From Duganella sp. CF402 (GTDB lineage: Bacteria > Pseudomonadota > Gammaproteobacteria > Burkholderiales > Burkholderiaceae_D), in the NCBI RefSeq assembly GCF_900109645.1, contig NZ_FOBG01000001.1, positions 2,075,766 through 2,139,765 on the forward strand: 64,000 bases of DNA, written 5' to 3'. This document shows, piece after piece, positions 49,198 through 56,840 of this stretch (within the stretch, counting starts at the first letter, position 1; each line of letters opens with the position of its first letter). Below the pieces are notes generated by a model. That model made no database searches and was not told where the DNA came from. It was given only the letters and a program-made list of their open reading frames with translations. The position numbers were made by a program, and so were the translations under genes.

Positions 49198-50091
49198 ATG
49201 TCTACCATCTCGAACCTGGGCGGCCGCTGGCCTGCTCTTTACACCGGCCAGCAAAACGGCAACAGGCCGGGCGCCGTGCAGAAAACGCAGGACGCGTCGC
49301 CGGCCATCAAATCCGGTGGGGCGCTGGACCTGGACAAGCGCGTGGCCGCAGTCGGCAACGCGACGGTGGACTTCGCGCAGGATTTCGTCAGCAGCTTCAC
49401 GCAAGCGCTGTTCGGCGATGACGCCAAGGGCGCGGTGATCGATTTCGACTCGGCCAGCCTGGAAACCTCGTCCAGCTACGCCGTCGGCTACCAGCACACC
49501 GAAGGCGCCAACGGCGTCACCGATGCCGCCGCCTTCAGCCTGTCCGACAGCTCGCACTTCATCGGTAAAGGCACCATCACCACCGCCGACGGCCGCAAGT
49601 TCGACTTCGAAGTGGAAGTCCAGTACAACTACGAACTGAATGCCGCCGCCAGCCAGACCAGCAGCCTGCCTGCGCCCGAGCAGGACAGCGACAAGCCATC
49701 GACCAAGGACCTGCCAAGCGTGCAGCTGCCGAACATCGACTTCCCAGGTACACTGGCGGACCTGTTCAAATTGATCGGCCGCGACCTGCACACCGCGCTG
49801 TCCAGCAACGACGACAACAGCAAAACTGCCGAAGGCATCGACCGCAACACCCTGCGCAGCCTGTCGCTGCGCCTGCTCAACCTGGTCGACAGCAAGGACG
49901 CCAACACCTACGCGCCGCCGTCGAGCGCCGACAAGGCCAAAGCTGCGGCCAGCGCCGGCGAAACGCAAGCGGACAGCGATGCCCCAGTGGCCAGCGATAC
50001 GCCAGCCGCAACCGAAACGCCGGCCGCCGCCGATGCCGCCGCAGCACCGGCAGCCGACGACGCCGCATCACCCGACAACACCGCCGCGTAA
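49198..50091 (+). CDS. Conserved-looking protein of unknown function with acidic Ala-rich tail
   Basis: Not recognised. The 297-aa product has no signal peptide or membrane segment. Residues ~80-145 form a compact beta-rich segment (ASLETSSSYAVGYQHTEGA and GKGTITTADGRKFDFEVEVQ), a helical stretch follows (TLADLFKLIGRDLHTAL, NTLRSLSLRLLNLVDS), and the last ~60 residues are low-complexity Ala/Asp/Pro/Thr. CGGAA lies before the ATG. The neighbouring metalloprotease-like gene has a similar disordered composition, but a functional link is only a guess. Confidence 0.65.
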   Translation: MSTISNLGGRWPALYTGQQNGNRPGAVQKTQDASPAIKSGGALDLDKRVAAVGNATVDFAQDFVSSFTQALFGDDAKGAVIDFDSASLETSSSYAVGYQHTEGANGVTDAAAFSLSDSSHFIGKGTITTADGRKFDFEVEVQYNYELNAAASQTSSLPAPEQDSDKPSTKDLPSVQLPNIDFPGTLADLFKLIGRDLHTALSSNDDNSKTAEGIDRNTLRSLSLRLLNLVDSKDANTYAPPSSADKAKAAASAGETQADSDAPVASDTPAATETPAAADAAAAPAADDAASPDNTAA

Positions 50092-50189
50092 TCACGATCC
50101 GGGCCCTCCTCTGGCGCCCGGTATAATAGCGACACTCTCCGCTACGCGGCCCGCGCGTAGCGCGTCACTATTTTCTGTCGATTGCCCAC

Positions 50190-51359
50190 ATGTCCGTACA
50201 AACTTCCGCCTCGCCTGATCCACTGCACATCCACTGGGAGGAGAACGGCGAACAGCATTCCGCGCGCTGGCGTTCGGAAGCCGGCATGCCGCCACCGAAG
50301 CGCGTGGTCATCGCAGACGACACGACCAATGCCGATGTGGCCTACCGCCTGGCCTGCGAAGGCACGGCCCTGCTGTGGCGCGGTGACTTCCAGAATGCAC
50401 GCCAGCTGCTGCAAGCGCTGGCGCGCCGTGCCGACCACAAAGGCGGCAAAGGCAAAAAGGCCAAGCCGGCCAAAGTCCCTTCCTCGCCGACCGAAGCGTT
50501 CCACCTGCATCGCCAGGCGCAATCGCAGCGCGCCCGCACGCTGGCCATGCTGCTGATTCCTTTCGACGAGGGCTACACCATTCCGCTGCGCCGCGCGCCG
50601 GACGTCAAGCTGGCGTGCAACGAGGCGTATGGCCGGTACGAAGAACCGTTCATCGCCTCCATGCGCGAGCTGCTTGGCCTGATCGGCGCGCACGAATGGC
50701 GCCGCACCGGCGTCGAGATCCCGGCGCTGGGCGCGCGCATCCATCCGCACTACGGCGTGTTCTCGCCGGTGCGCGGCGAATACGTGCAGATGGTGGCCGA
50801 TGCGCCGCTGCCGAAAAATGCGGCGCTGGCGTTCGATATCGGCGTCGGCACTGGCGTGCTGTCGGCGGTGCTGGCCAAGCGCGGCGTGGCGCGCGTGATC
50901 GCCACCGACCAGGACCAGCGCGCCCTGAGCTGCGCACGCGAAAACCTGGCCCTGCTGGGCGTCGACCAGCAGGTCGAGCTGCAAGTGGCCGACCTGTTCC
51001 CCGAAGGCCGCGCGCCGCTGGTGGTGTGTAATCCGCCGTGGGTGCCGGCGCGTCCGAGCTCGCCGATCGAATACGCCGTCTACGATCCGGACAGCCGCAT
51101 GCTGCGCGGCTTCCTCAGCGGCCTGTCGGCCCACCTGACGCCGGGCGGCGAAGGTTGGCTGATCCTGTCCGACCTGGCCGAGCACCTCGGCCTGCGTCCA
51201 CGCGCACAGTTGCTGGAATGGATCGCCGCCGCCGGCCTGAAAGTAATCGACCGCATCGACGTCCGCCCAATCCACCCACGCGCCTCGGACGCCACCGATC
51301 CCCTCCACGCCGCCCGCGCCGCCGAGGTCACTTCCTTGTGGAAATTAGGGGCGGCATAA
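50190..51359 (+). CDS. Class I SAM-dependent methyltransferase
   Basis: The 389-aa protein has a long N-terminal region (residues 1-205) and a C-terminal Rossmann methyltransferase: SAM motif I AFDIGVGTGVLSAVL, motif II ATDQDQRAL and the catalytic NPPW in VVCNPPWVPARPS. NPPW/NPPY is used by enzymes modifying planar nitrogens (RsmC-, PrmC-, N6-adenine-type). Substrate is not evident. A basic linker (GGKGKKAKPAK) lies near residue 90. Confidence 0.82.
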   Translation: MSVQTSASPDPLHIHWEENGEQHSARWRSEAGMPPPKRVVIADDTTNADVAYRLACEGTALLWRGDFQNARQLLQALARRADHKGGKGKKAKPAKVPSSPTEAFHLHRQAQSQRARTLAMLLIPFDEGYTIPLRRAPDVKLACNEAYGRYEEPFIASMRELLGLIGAHEWRRTGVEIPALGARIHPHYGVFSPVRGEYVQMVADAPLPKNAALAFDIGVGTGVLSAVLAKRGVARVIATDQDQRALSCARENLALLGVDQQVELQVADLFPEGRAPLVVCNPPWVPARPSSPIEYAVYDPDSRMLRGFLSGLSAHLTPGGEGWLILSDLAEHLGLRPRAQLLEWIAAAGLKVIDRIDVRPIHPRASDATDPLHAARAAEVTSLWKLGAA

Positions 51360-51367
51360 ATCGGCCC

Positions 51368-51396
51368 TTGCGCATCGCCGCGCACTTGTATATAAT
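51368..51396 (+). promoter_or_regulatory. sigma-70 promoter of tRNA-fMet
   Basis: TTGCGC (51368-51373) and a perfect TATAAT (51391-51396) are 17 bp apart, and the mature tRNA starts 13 bases after the -10 box. Confidence 0.82.
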
Positions 51397-51408
51397 TATG
51401 GCCTCAGA

Positions 51409-51485
51409 CGCGGGGTGGAGCAGTCTGGCAGCTCGTCGGGCTCATAACCCGAAGGTCACAGGTTCAAATCCTGTCCCCGCAACCA
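51409..51485 (+). tRNA. Initiator tRNA-fMet (anticodon CAT)
   Basis: A 77-nt tRNA with encoded CCA. The anticodon loop reads CTCATAA (CAT). Initiator hallmarks are present: an unpaired C1-A72 end (CGCGGGG ... CCCCGCA) and three G-C pairs closing the anticodon loop (GGG ... CCC). It is followed by a strong terminator. Confidence 0.97.
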
Positions 51486-51493
51486 AATTCGAT

Positions 51494-51530
51494 AAGCCGT
51501 TGATTTTCATAAGAAAATCAACGGCTTTTT
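51494..51530 (+). terminator. Rho-independent terminator of tRNA-fMet
   Basis: A perfect 15-bp stem AAGCCGTTGATTTTC/GAAAATCAACGGCTT with an ATAA loop runs directly into a T-tract (to 51530), nine bases after the tRNA. Confidence 0.92.
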
Positions 51531-51578
51531 CCGTTTCTGGCCTAAGAACCCATGAACTTGCGGAAATTCTCACACTAA

Positions 51579-51626
51579 GCAAGCCTGCATGGCTTGCATG
51601 ATCTGAATAGAATCAGCCATCATGCA
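51579..51626. repeat. Two overlapping hairpins in the tRNA-fMet/VapC gap
   Basis: GCAAGCC/GGCTTGC (51579-51597) and TGCATGAT/ATCATGCA (51595-51626, with an inner CTGA/TCAG) share bases, so only one can form at a time. The remaining bases from 51531 to 51713 show no gene or further structure. AT content is higher than in the flanks. Confidence 0.5.
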
Positions 51627-51713
51627 AAGATAGATTTTGAGGGAATCACATTGACGATGCGGCTCAAGGGTGTGAAGCTTGGTGAAATGTGCCCAGTGAT
51701 GGAGATGTGTGTC

Positions 51714-51902
51714 TCAAAGCGTCCAGTTCTCCACCTTTATCCCTGCAAGGCGGAAAAAATCTCCTGTATTGTTCGTGACGACAGTCAGACCACGCTTTTT
51801 TGCCTGAGCTGCGATCATCACATCGCGGTAAATCGCCTCAACCAACTGCGGGTGTCCGCGCAGGTAGTCTATGACAGCATTGGCATCTAGTAGAAACCTC
51901 AT
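51714..51902 (-). pseudogene. VapC-like PIN-domain toxin with large internal deletion
   Basis: The 62-aa product keeps both ends of a VapC protein: MRFLLDANAVIDYLRGHPQL (first catalytic Asp at residue 6) and DVMIAAQAKKRGLTVVTNNT followed by GDFFRLAGIKVENW. About 70 central residues, which hold the conserved glutamate and the helices packing the active site, are absent, yet the frame is kept. A full VapC is about 130 aa. RNase activity is unlikely. The start overlaps the stop of the upstream partner gene by 4 bp, the usual antitoxin-toxin arrangement. Confidence 0.75.
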
Positions 51903-52066
51903 TTGGCGCTGGCTTTCTTCATTACCTTGACGGCGGCCGCGCGGCTTTTCTTAGTGTCTCGATTGAGCTGATCCATAAGGGAAAAGAACTCAGTTGAAAG
52001 ACTGGACTTTGCCACATCTTTTTCAGATGTACTTCTTGCAATAGCCTTCTTCATCTTTAGCTGCAT
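51899..52066 (-). CDS. Small basic protein upstream of VapC remnant, putative antitoxin
   Basis: A 55-aa Lys/Ser-rich product (MQLKMKKAIARSTSEKDVAK...) preceded by a strong AGGAGG five bases before the ATG. It overlaps the VapC-like gene by ATGA, which marks it as the likely antitoxin, but it shows no clear AbrB or RHH DNA-binding motif. A start 16 codons upstream is possible. The region is AT-richer than the surroundings, suggesting acquisition by transfer. Confidence 0.6.
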   Translation of the reverse strand: MQLKMKKAIARSTSEKDVAKSSLSTEFFSLMDQLNRDTKKSRAAAVKVMKKASAK

Positions 52067-52200
52067 GATGACCTCCTGCGCGAGCATCCACGCTAATTCA
52101 GATTTCTCGCGCAAGCAAGCAGCATTATCAATCTAGTGCCATACACAACCAGTCACAAAGCTGTCACAATTGATCTTTTAGTCTAGCCAGGGAGGCGTGC

Positions 52201-53868
52201 GTGAAGGATCAAGTACCAGCAGCAGAACAACAAGAGCAAGACGCTCCGGCCAATCCTTCCCGTCGCCGCATTTTCCAGGCCGCTGGTGCTGCCGGGCTGG
52301 CGACTTCCTTGCCTGCGCTGACCGAAGCCGCGCCGGCCAAGCCTGCCACAGCATCCAAAGGCTCGCTCGACGATAAGCTCAAGACCAACATCAAGAACGT
52401 GGTGGTGATCTATCTCGAGAACCGCAGCTTCAACAATCTGTTCGCCAATTTCCCAGGCACCGCGCAGCCATTGTCCGCGGTGCCAGCCGCCGCTTGCGTG
52501 CAGCGCGACCGCGATGGTTCGGTGCTGCCTTCGCTGCCGAAAGTCTGGGGCGGCATGGTGCCGAACACGCAGGATATCGGCGGTAAGAAATACGCGATCA
52601 AGGAAGACGATGTCAAAGGCCTGCCGAACGGCCCGTTCAAGCTGGTCGACACTGAAGGCAAGCCGCTGCCGGAAGCCGTCATCACGCGCGACCTGTGGCA
52701 CCTGTTCTACCAGAACCAGATGCAGATCAACGACGGCAAGAACGACGGCTTCGCCGCCTGGGGTAACACCGGCGGCATGGTGATGGGCTACTACGGCGAG
52801 ACCAATAAAAACCTCGGCCTGTGGAAGATCGCCGAACAGTACACGCTGTGCGATAACTTCTTCATGGCGGCTTTCGGCGGCTCCTACCTGAACCACCAGT
52901 TCCTGATTACCGGCCGCGTGCCGGAATACTTCAACGCCAAGGACACCGCGGCCAAGAAGAAGATCGCGGTGCTGGACGACGGCCCGACCGGCTTCCGCCT
53001 GTCTACCACCCCGGACTCACCGAAATCGGCGATGGACGGCCATCCGCACTTCGTCAACAACGGCGCCATCACGCCGGACGGCTACGCGGTCAACACGATG
53101 GCCCCGCCCTACCAGCCAAGCTACATCCGCCCGGCCTTCGACGGCGACCCGCTGCACGCCGATCCAGCCGACGCAGGCACCCTGCCGCCGCAAACCTACG
53201 ACACCATCGGCGACCTGCTGTCGCGCAAAGGCGTGAGCTGGGCGTGGTACGGCGGCGCGTGGCAAGCGGCCCTTGACGCGCGCGGCGGCGGCGAGAAGCC
53301 AAACTTCCAGTACCACCACCAGCCGTTCAACTACTTCAAGCAGTTCGCACCGGGCACCAAGGCGCGCGAAGAACACCTGCGCGACGGTGGCCTGGGCGAC
53401 AGCCCGATTTCGAACAAGTTCATCGCCGACGCGATAGCGGGCAAGCTGCCAGCCGTGACCTTCTACAAGCCGCAAGGTAACCTCAACCTGCACGCCGGCT
53501 ACTCGGATATCGAGTCCGGCGACGCCCACATCACCAACGTCATCGAGCACCTGAAAAAATCTCCCCAGTTCAGGAACATGCTGGTGGTGATTACCTTCGA
53601 CGAAAACGGCGGCTGGTGGGACCACGTCGCGCCGCCGAAGGGTGATCGCTGGGGTCCGGGCTCGCGCATCCCGGCCATCATCATTTCGCCGCACGCGAAA
53701 AAAGGCCACGTCGACCACAGCTTCTACGACACCACCTCGATCATGCGCTTCATCACCCGCCTGCACGGCCTGCCGCTGCTGGAAGGCCTGAAGACGCGTA
53801 ACGAAGCCTTCGCCGCGCGCCACGCCACGCCGCCGGGCGACCTGACGGGAGCCCTGAGCTTCCGCTGA
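52201..53868 (+). CDS. Tat-exported acid phosphatase / phosphoesterase (AcpA family)
   Basis: The 555-aa protein has an N-terminal twin-arginine signal (SRRRIFQAAGAAGLATSLPA, residues ~20-40) and an alkaline-phosphatase-fold phosphoesterase domain of the acid phosphatase/phospholipase C family: VVVIYLENRSFNNLF with the metal/nucleophile region, DNFFMAAFGGSYLNHQFLI, and TFDENGGWWDHVAPP near the C-terminus. It starts at GTG with AGGGAGG six bases upstream. A terminator follows at 53912. Substrate specificity is unknown. Confidence 0.88.
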   Translation: MKDQVPAAEQQEQDAPANPSRRRIFQAAGAAGLATSLPALTEAAPAKPATASKGSLDDKLKTNIKNVVVIYLENRSFNNLFANFPGTAQPLSAVPAAACVQRDRDGSVLPSLPKVWGGMVPNTQDIGGKKYAIKEDDVKGLPNGPFKLVDTEGKPLPEAVITRDLWHLFYQNQMQINDGKNDGFAAWGNTGGMVMGYYGETNKNLGLWKIAEQYTLCDNFFMAAFGGSYLNHQFLITGRVPEYFNAKDTAAKKKIAVLDDGPTGFRLSTTPDSPKSAMDGHPHFVNNGAITPDGYAVNTMAPPYQPSYIRPAFDGDPLHADPADAGTLPPQTYDTIGDLLSRKGVSWAWYGGAWQAALDARGGGEKPNFQYHHQPFNYFKQFAPGTKAREEHLRDGGLGDSPISNKFIADAIAGKLPAVTFYKPQGNLNLHAGYSDIESGDAHITNVIEHLKKSPQFRNMLVVITFDENGGWWDHVAPPKGDRWGPGSRIPAIIISPHAKKGHVDHSFYDTTSIMRFITRLHGLPLLEGLKTRNEAFAARHATPPGDLTGALSFR

Positions 53869-53911
53869 TATTGCGCTTGTGTTAAACTGCGCGCAATTCT
53901 GTAAGTTCACG

Positions 53912-53945
53912 AAGCCCGACTCACCCAGCCGGGCTTTTGTTTTTT
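53912..53945 (+). terminator. Rho-independent terminator after the acid phosphatase gene
   Basis: AAGCCCG/CGGGCTT stem (53912-53918, 53930-53936), 11-base loop, followed by a T-rich tract to 53945. It ends four bases before the ATG of the next small gene. Confidence 0.85.
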
Positions 53946-53949
53946 CCCG

Positions 53950-54174
53950 ATGAGAGATAAAAAAGATAACGCTACGTTCGACCTGCCGGGCTTTGCCCCT
54001 GCCGCGCCGCTCGAACCGGAAGCAAAGCGTCCACCGCCGCCGCGCGTGCGTCGTGCCTCGCTCAAGCAGGAACAACTGGAACTGCTGGAGCCGACCGATA
54101 CCACCGGTCTGCCAATCTGGGTGCGCGATGAAAACCTTGACCTTACCGGTTTGCCGGTATGGAAGCGGGACTGA
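53950..54174 (+). CDS. Small protein with a tandem TGLPxWxRD motif, function unknown
   Basis: A 74-aa product with charged, Pro-rich N-terminal half (PPPPRVRRASLKQEQLELL) and a C-terminal half carrying two copies of the same motif, TGLPIWVRD and TGLPVWKRD, the second ending the protein. No Shine-Dalgarno is visible because the ATG directly follows the terminator T-tract. Either the start is weak or expression depends on read-through. The codon use fits a real gene. Family not recognised. Confidence 0.6.
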   Translation: MRDKKDNATFDLPGFAPAAPLEPEAKRPPPPRVRRASLKQEQLELLEPTDTTGLPIWVRDENLDLTGLPVWKRD

Positions 54175-54178
54175 ACCG

Positions 54179-54244
54179 GTACAGCTGCGCTACAGCACCG
54201 GTACAACATCCGTACACCTCTCATACACTTCCTGCACAGCTAAG
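54179..54244. repeat. Six 11-bp tandem units upstream of dbpA
   Basis: From 54179 the sequence divides into six consecutive 11-mers, each beginning GTACA or a one-base variant: GTACAGCTGCG, CTACAGCACCG, GTACAACATCC, GTACACCTCTC, ATACACTTCCT, GCACAGCTAAG. An 11-bp step puts the TACA boxes on one face of the helix. The array ends 53 bp before the dbpA ATG. Confidence 0.65.
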
Positions 54245-54297
54245 GCGACGCGCCTGTTAGACTGTGCTGACATCCTTTTTGAACAGGGACCGCCACC

Positions 54298-55707
54298 ATG
54301 ACTTCCACCGCCTTCGCCAGCCTGCCGCTGAATCCAGCTTTCCTCGACAACCTCGACTCGCTCGGCTACAAGGAGATGACCACGATCCAGGCGCAAAGCC
54401 TGCCGTCGGTACTGGAAGGACGCGACCTGATCGCCCAGGCCAAGACCGGCAGCGGCAAGACCGCCGCCTTCGGCATCGGCATCCTGCACAAGCTGAATCC
54501 TGCATGGTTCGCGGTGCAGGCACTGGTGCTGTGCCCGACCCGCGAACTGGCCGACCAGGTGGCCGGTGAGCTGCGCCGCCTGGCCCGCTCCACCGGCAAC
54601 GTGAAGGTGCTGGTGCTGACCGGCGGTTCGCCGATGCGCCCGCAAATCGCCTCGCTGGAACACGGCGCCCACATCATCGTCGGCACGCCGGGCCGCGTGC
54701 GCGACCACCTGGGCCGCAACACGCTGGACCTGTCGAAAGTCAGCACGCTGGTGCTGGATGAAGCCGACCGCATGACCGACATGGGCTTCTACGACGAAAT
54801 CGCCGGCATCGTCAGCGCCTGCCCGAAACGCCGTCAGACCCTGCTGTTCTCGGCCACCTACCCGGACGACATCCGCCGCGCCACCGACGACTTCCTGGTC
54901 GATCCGATCGAAGTGACGGTGGAAGCGCAGCACGACAACAGCCAGATCGAACAGCTGTTCTTCGAGATCGGTTTCGACAACCGCAACGAAGCCGTGGCGC
55001 GCCTGCTGGGCCACTACAAGCCGGTATCGGCCATTGCCTTCTGCAACACCAAGGTGCAATGCCGCGAGCTGGTGGAATCGCTACAGCAGAAAGGCTTCTC
55101 GGCCCTGGCCCTGTACGGAGAGCTGGAACAGCGCGAGCGCGACGAGATCCTGATCCTGTTCGCCAACCGCAGCTGCTCGGTGCTGGTGGCCACCGACGTC
55201 GCCGCGCGCGGCCTCGATATCCCGAATCTGGAAGCGGTGATCAACGTCGACGTGTCGAAGGACACCGAGGTCCACATCCACCGCGTCGGCCGCACCGGCC
55301 GTGGCGGCGAGCAAGGCATGGCGTTGTCGCTGTGCGCGCCGAACGAGAAAAAGTGGGTCAAGCTGATCGAGGAATATCAGGGCCAGCCGGTTGAATGGTT
55401 CGATCTCGATAGCCTCGACGAAAACGACTACGGCGTTGATCCTGCACCGATGATGACGCTGGTGATCTCGGGCGGCAAAAAGGACAAGCTGCGTCCGGGC
55501 GACGTGCTGGGCGCACTGACCGGCGACGCCGGCCTGGCCAAGGAACAGGTCGGCAAGATCAATGTGACCGAGTTCCAGACCTACGTGGCGATCGACCGCC
55601 GCGTCGCCTACGACGCCTACGCGCGTCTTAACAAAGGCAATCCACTGGGCGGCGACTTCGGCGCCATCAAGGGCCGCAACTTCAAGATGCGCTTTATCGG
55701 CGAGTAA
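54298..55707 (+). CDS. dbpA: ATP-dependent RNA helicase DbpA
   Basis: DEAD-box helicase acting on 23S rRNA helix 92 during 50S assembly. The 469-aa protein has the Q motif (MTTIQAQSLP), Walker A AKTGSGKTAAF, DEAD in VLDEADRMTDMG, SAT, and HRVGRTGRGG. A C-terminal RNA-binding domain (VISGGKKDKLRPGDVLGAL to GRNFKMRFIG) is the DbpA-specific module that binds hairpin 92. Length is normal. Confidence 0.96.
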   Translation: MTSTAFASLPLNPAFLDNLDSLGYKEMTTIQAQSLPSVLEGRDLIAQAKTGSGKTAAFGIGILHKLNPAWFAVQALVLCPTRELADQVAGELRRLARSTGNVKVLVLTGGSPMRPQIASLEHGAHIIVGTPGRVRDHLGRNTLDLSKVSTLVLDEADRMTDMGFYDEIAGIVSACPKRRQTLLFSATYPDDIRRATDDFLVDPIEVTVEAQHDNSQIEQLFFEIGFDNRNEAVARLLGHYKPVSAIAFCNTKVQCRELVESLQQKGFSALALYGELEQRERDEILILFANRSCSVLVATDVAARGLDIPNLEAVINVDVSKDTEVHIHRVGRTGRGGEQGMALSLCAPNEKKWVKLIEEYQGQPVEWFDLDSLDENDYGVDPAPMMTLVISGGKKDKLRPGDVLGALTGDAGLAKEQVGKINVTEFQTYVAIDRRVAYDAYARLNKGNPLGGDFGAIKGRNFKMRFIGE

Positions 55708-55745
55708 GCAACTAACTCTTTCGTGGCAGGCGCGCCGCGCGCCAC

Positions 55746-55773
55746 CCTCCTATGATGTATCAACCATAGGAGG
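55746..55773 (+). promoter_or_regulatory. Inverted repeat enclosing the aldo/keto reductase ribosome-binding site
   Basis: CCTCCTATG (55746-55754) and CATAGGAGG (55765-55773) form a perfect 9-bp inverted repeat with a 10-base loop. The right arm contains the full Shine-Dalgarno AGGAGG five bases before the ATG. As RNA, the stem would hide the ribosome site; as DNA, it could be an operator. A GTGGC/GCCAC hairpin lies just before (55723-55745). Confidence 0.6.
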
Positions 55774-55778
55774 AAGCC

Positions 55779-56840
55779 ATGAAATACCTGCATTTCGGCC
55801 GGCGTACCGGCTTGCGCGTTTCGGAGCTGGCGCTCGGCACCGGCAACTTCGGCACCGGCTGGGGCTATGGCTCCGAGCGCGGTGAAGCCAAGGACGTCTT
55901 CGACGGCTACGTCGCCGCCGGCGGCAATTTCATCGACACCGCCAACGGTTATCAGGCCGGCCAGTCGGAACAGCTGGTCGGCGACTTCATCGCCGCCGAC
56001 CGCGATTACTTCGTCCTCGCCACCAAGTACACACTGGGCCTCTCGCCCGCCGACGGCGTCACCCGCACCGGCAACAACCGCAAGAATCTCATCCGCTCGG
56101 TGGAGGAAAGCCTCAAGCGCCTCAAGACCGACCGCATCGACCTGCTGTGGGCTCACATGGCCGACGGCGCCACGCCGCTCGACGAAATCCTGCGCGGCTT
56201 CGATGATCTGGTCCGCGCCGGGAAAATCCACTACGCCGGCCTGTCCAACTTCCCCGCTTGGATGGTGGCGCGCGCCGACCTGATGGCGGAGCTGCGCGGC
56301 TGGTCGCCGGTGGCCGGCATCCAGGTTGAATACAGCCTCGCCGAGCGCAGCGCCGACCGCGAATTCCTGCCGATGGCGGAAGCACTGGGACTGGGTGCGG
56401 CACTATGGTCGCCGCTGGGCGGTGGTCTCCTGACCGGGAAATACCGCGACGGCAGCAAGGAAGGCCGCATGACCGGCTTGGGCGGCGTCCTACTGCGCAC
56501 CGAAAAAGGCGAGCGCGAAACCGCCACGCTGGATGCGGTGCTGGCCATCGCGCAGGAACTGGATGCGACGCCCAGCCACGTCGCCATTGCCTGGCTGCTG
56601 GACAAGGCGCGCAAATCCAGCACCGCGCTGGTGCCCATCCTCGGCTCGCGCACGCGCGCGCAACTCGATGCCACGCTGGGCGCAGTCGCACTGCATTTGA
56701 GCGCGGAGCAGATGCAGCGGCTGGATCAGGCCAGCGCCATCGCGATGGGTAATCCTTACGACATCGTGGCACAAAGTGCGGCCAGCATTGCAGGCGGCAG
56801 CGCCGAAGCGCTGCGCAAGCCGCTGATCCCGCCGCGCTGA
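55779..56840 (+). CDS. Aldo/keto reductase
   Basis: NADPH-dependent oxidoreductase of the AKR TIM-barrel fold, 353 aa. The catalytic tetrad is visible: Asp and Tyr in FIDTANGYQ, Lys in LATKYTLG and His in LLWAHMAD. Cofactor-binding segments near the C-terminus include VPILGSRTRAQLDATL. The ATG has a perfect AGGAGG. The stop codon directly abuts the stop of the convergent MFS gene with no base between. Confidence 0.92.
   Translation: MKYLHFGRRTGLRVSELALGTGNFGTGWGYGSERGEAKDVFDGYVAAGGNFIDTANGYQAGQSEQLVGDFIAADRDYFVLATKYTLGLSPADGVTRTGNNRKNLIRSVEESLKRLKTDRIDLLWAHMADGATPLDEILRGFDDLVRAGKIHYAGLSNFPAWMVARADLMAELRGWSPVAGIQVEYSLAERSADREFLPMAEALGLGAALWSPLGGGLLTGKYRDGSKEGRMTGLGGVLLRTEKGERETATLDAVLAIAQELDATPSHVAIAWLLDKARKSSTALVPILGSRTRAQLDATLGAVALHLSAEQMQRLDQASAIAMGNPYDIVAQSAASIAGGSAEALRKPLIPPR

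Noticed and set aside
51409..51530. tRNA-fMet 3' end as a phage/island attachment site
   Set aside because: No integrase gene and no second copy of the tRNA 3' end was seen downstream in the window.
51594..51890. 98-codon plus-strand frame opposite the VapC-like gene
   Set aside because: No ribosome site, no family resemblance, and it overlaps the VapC-like sequence whose motifs are recognisable.
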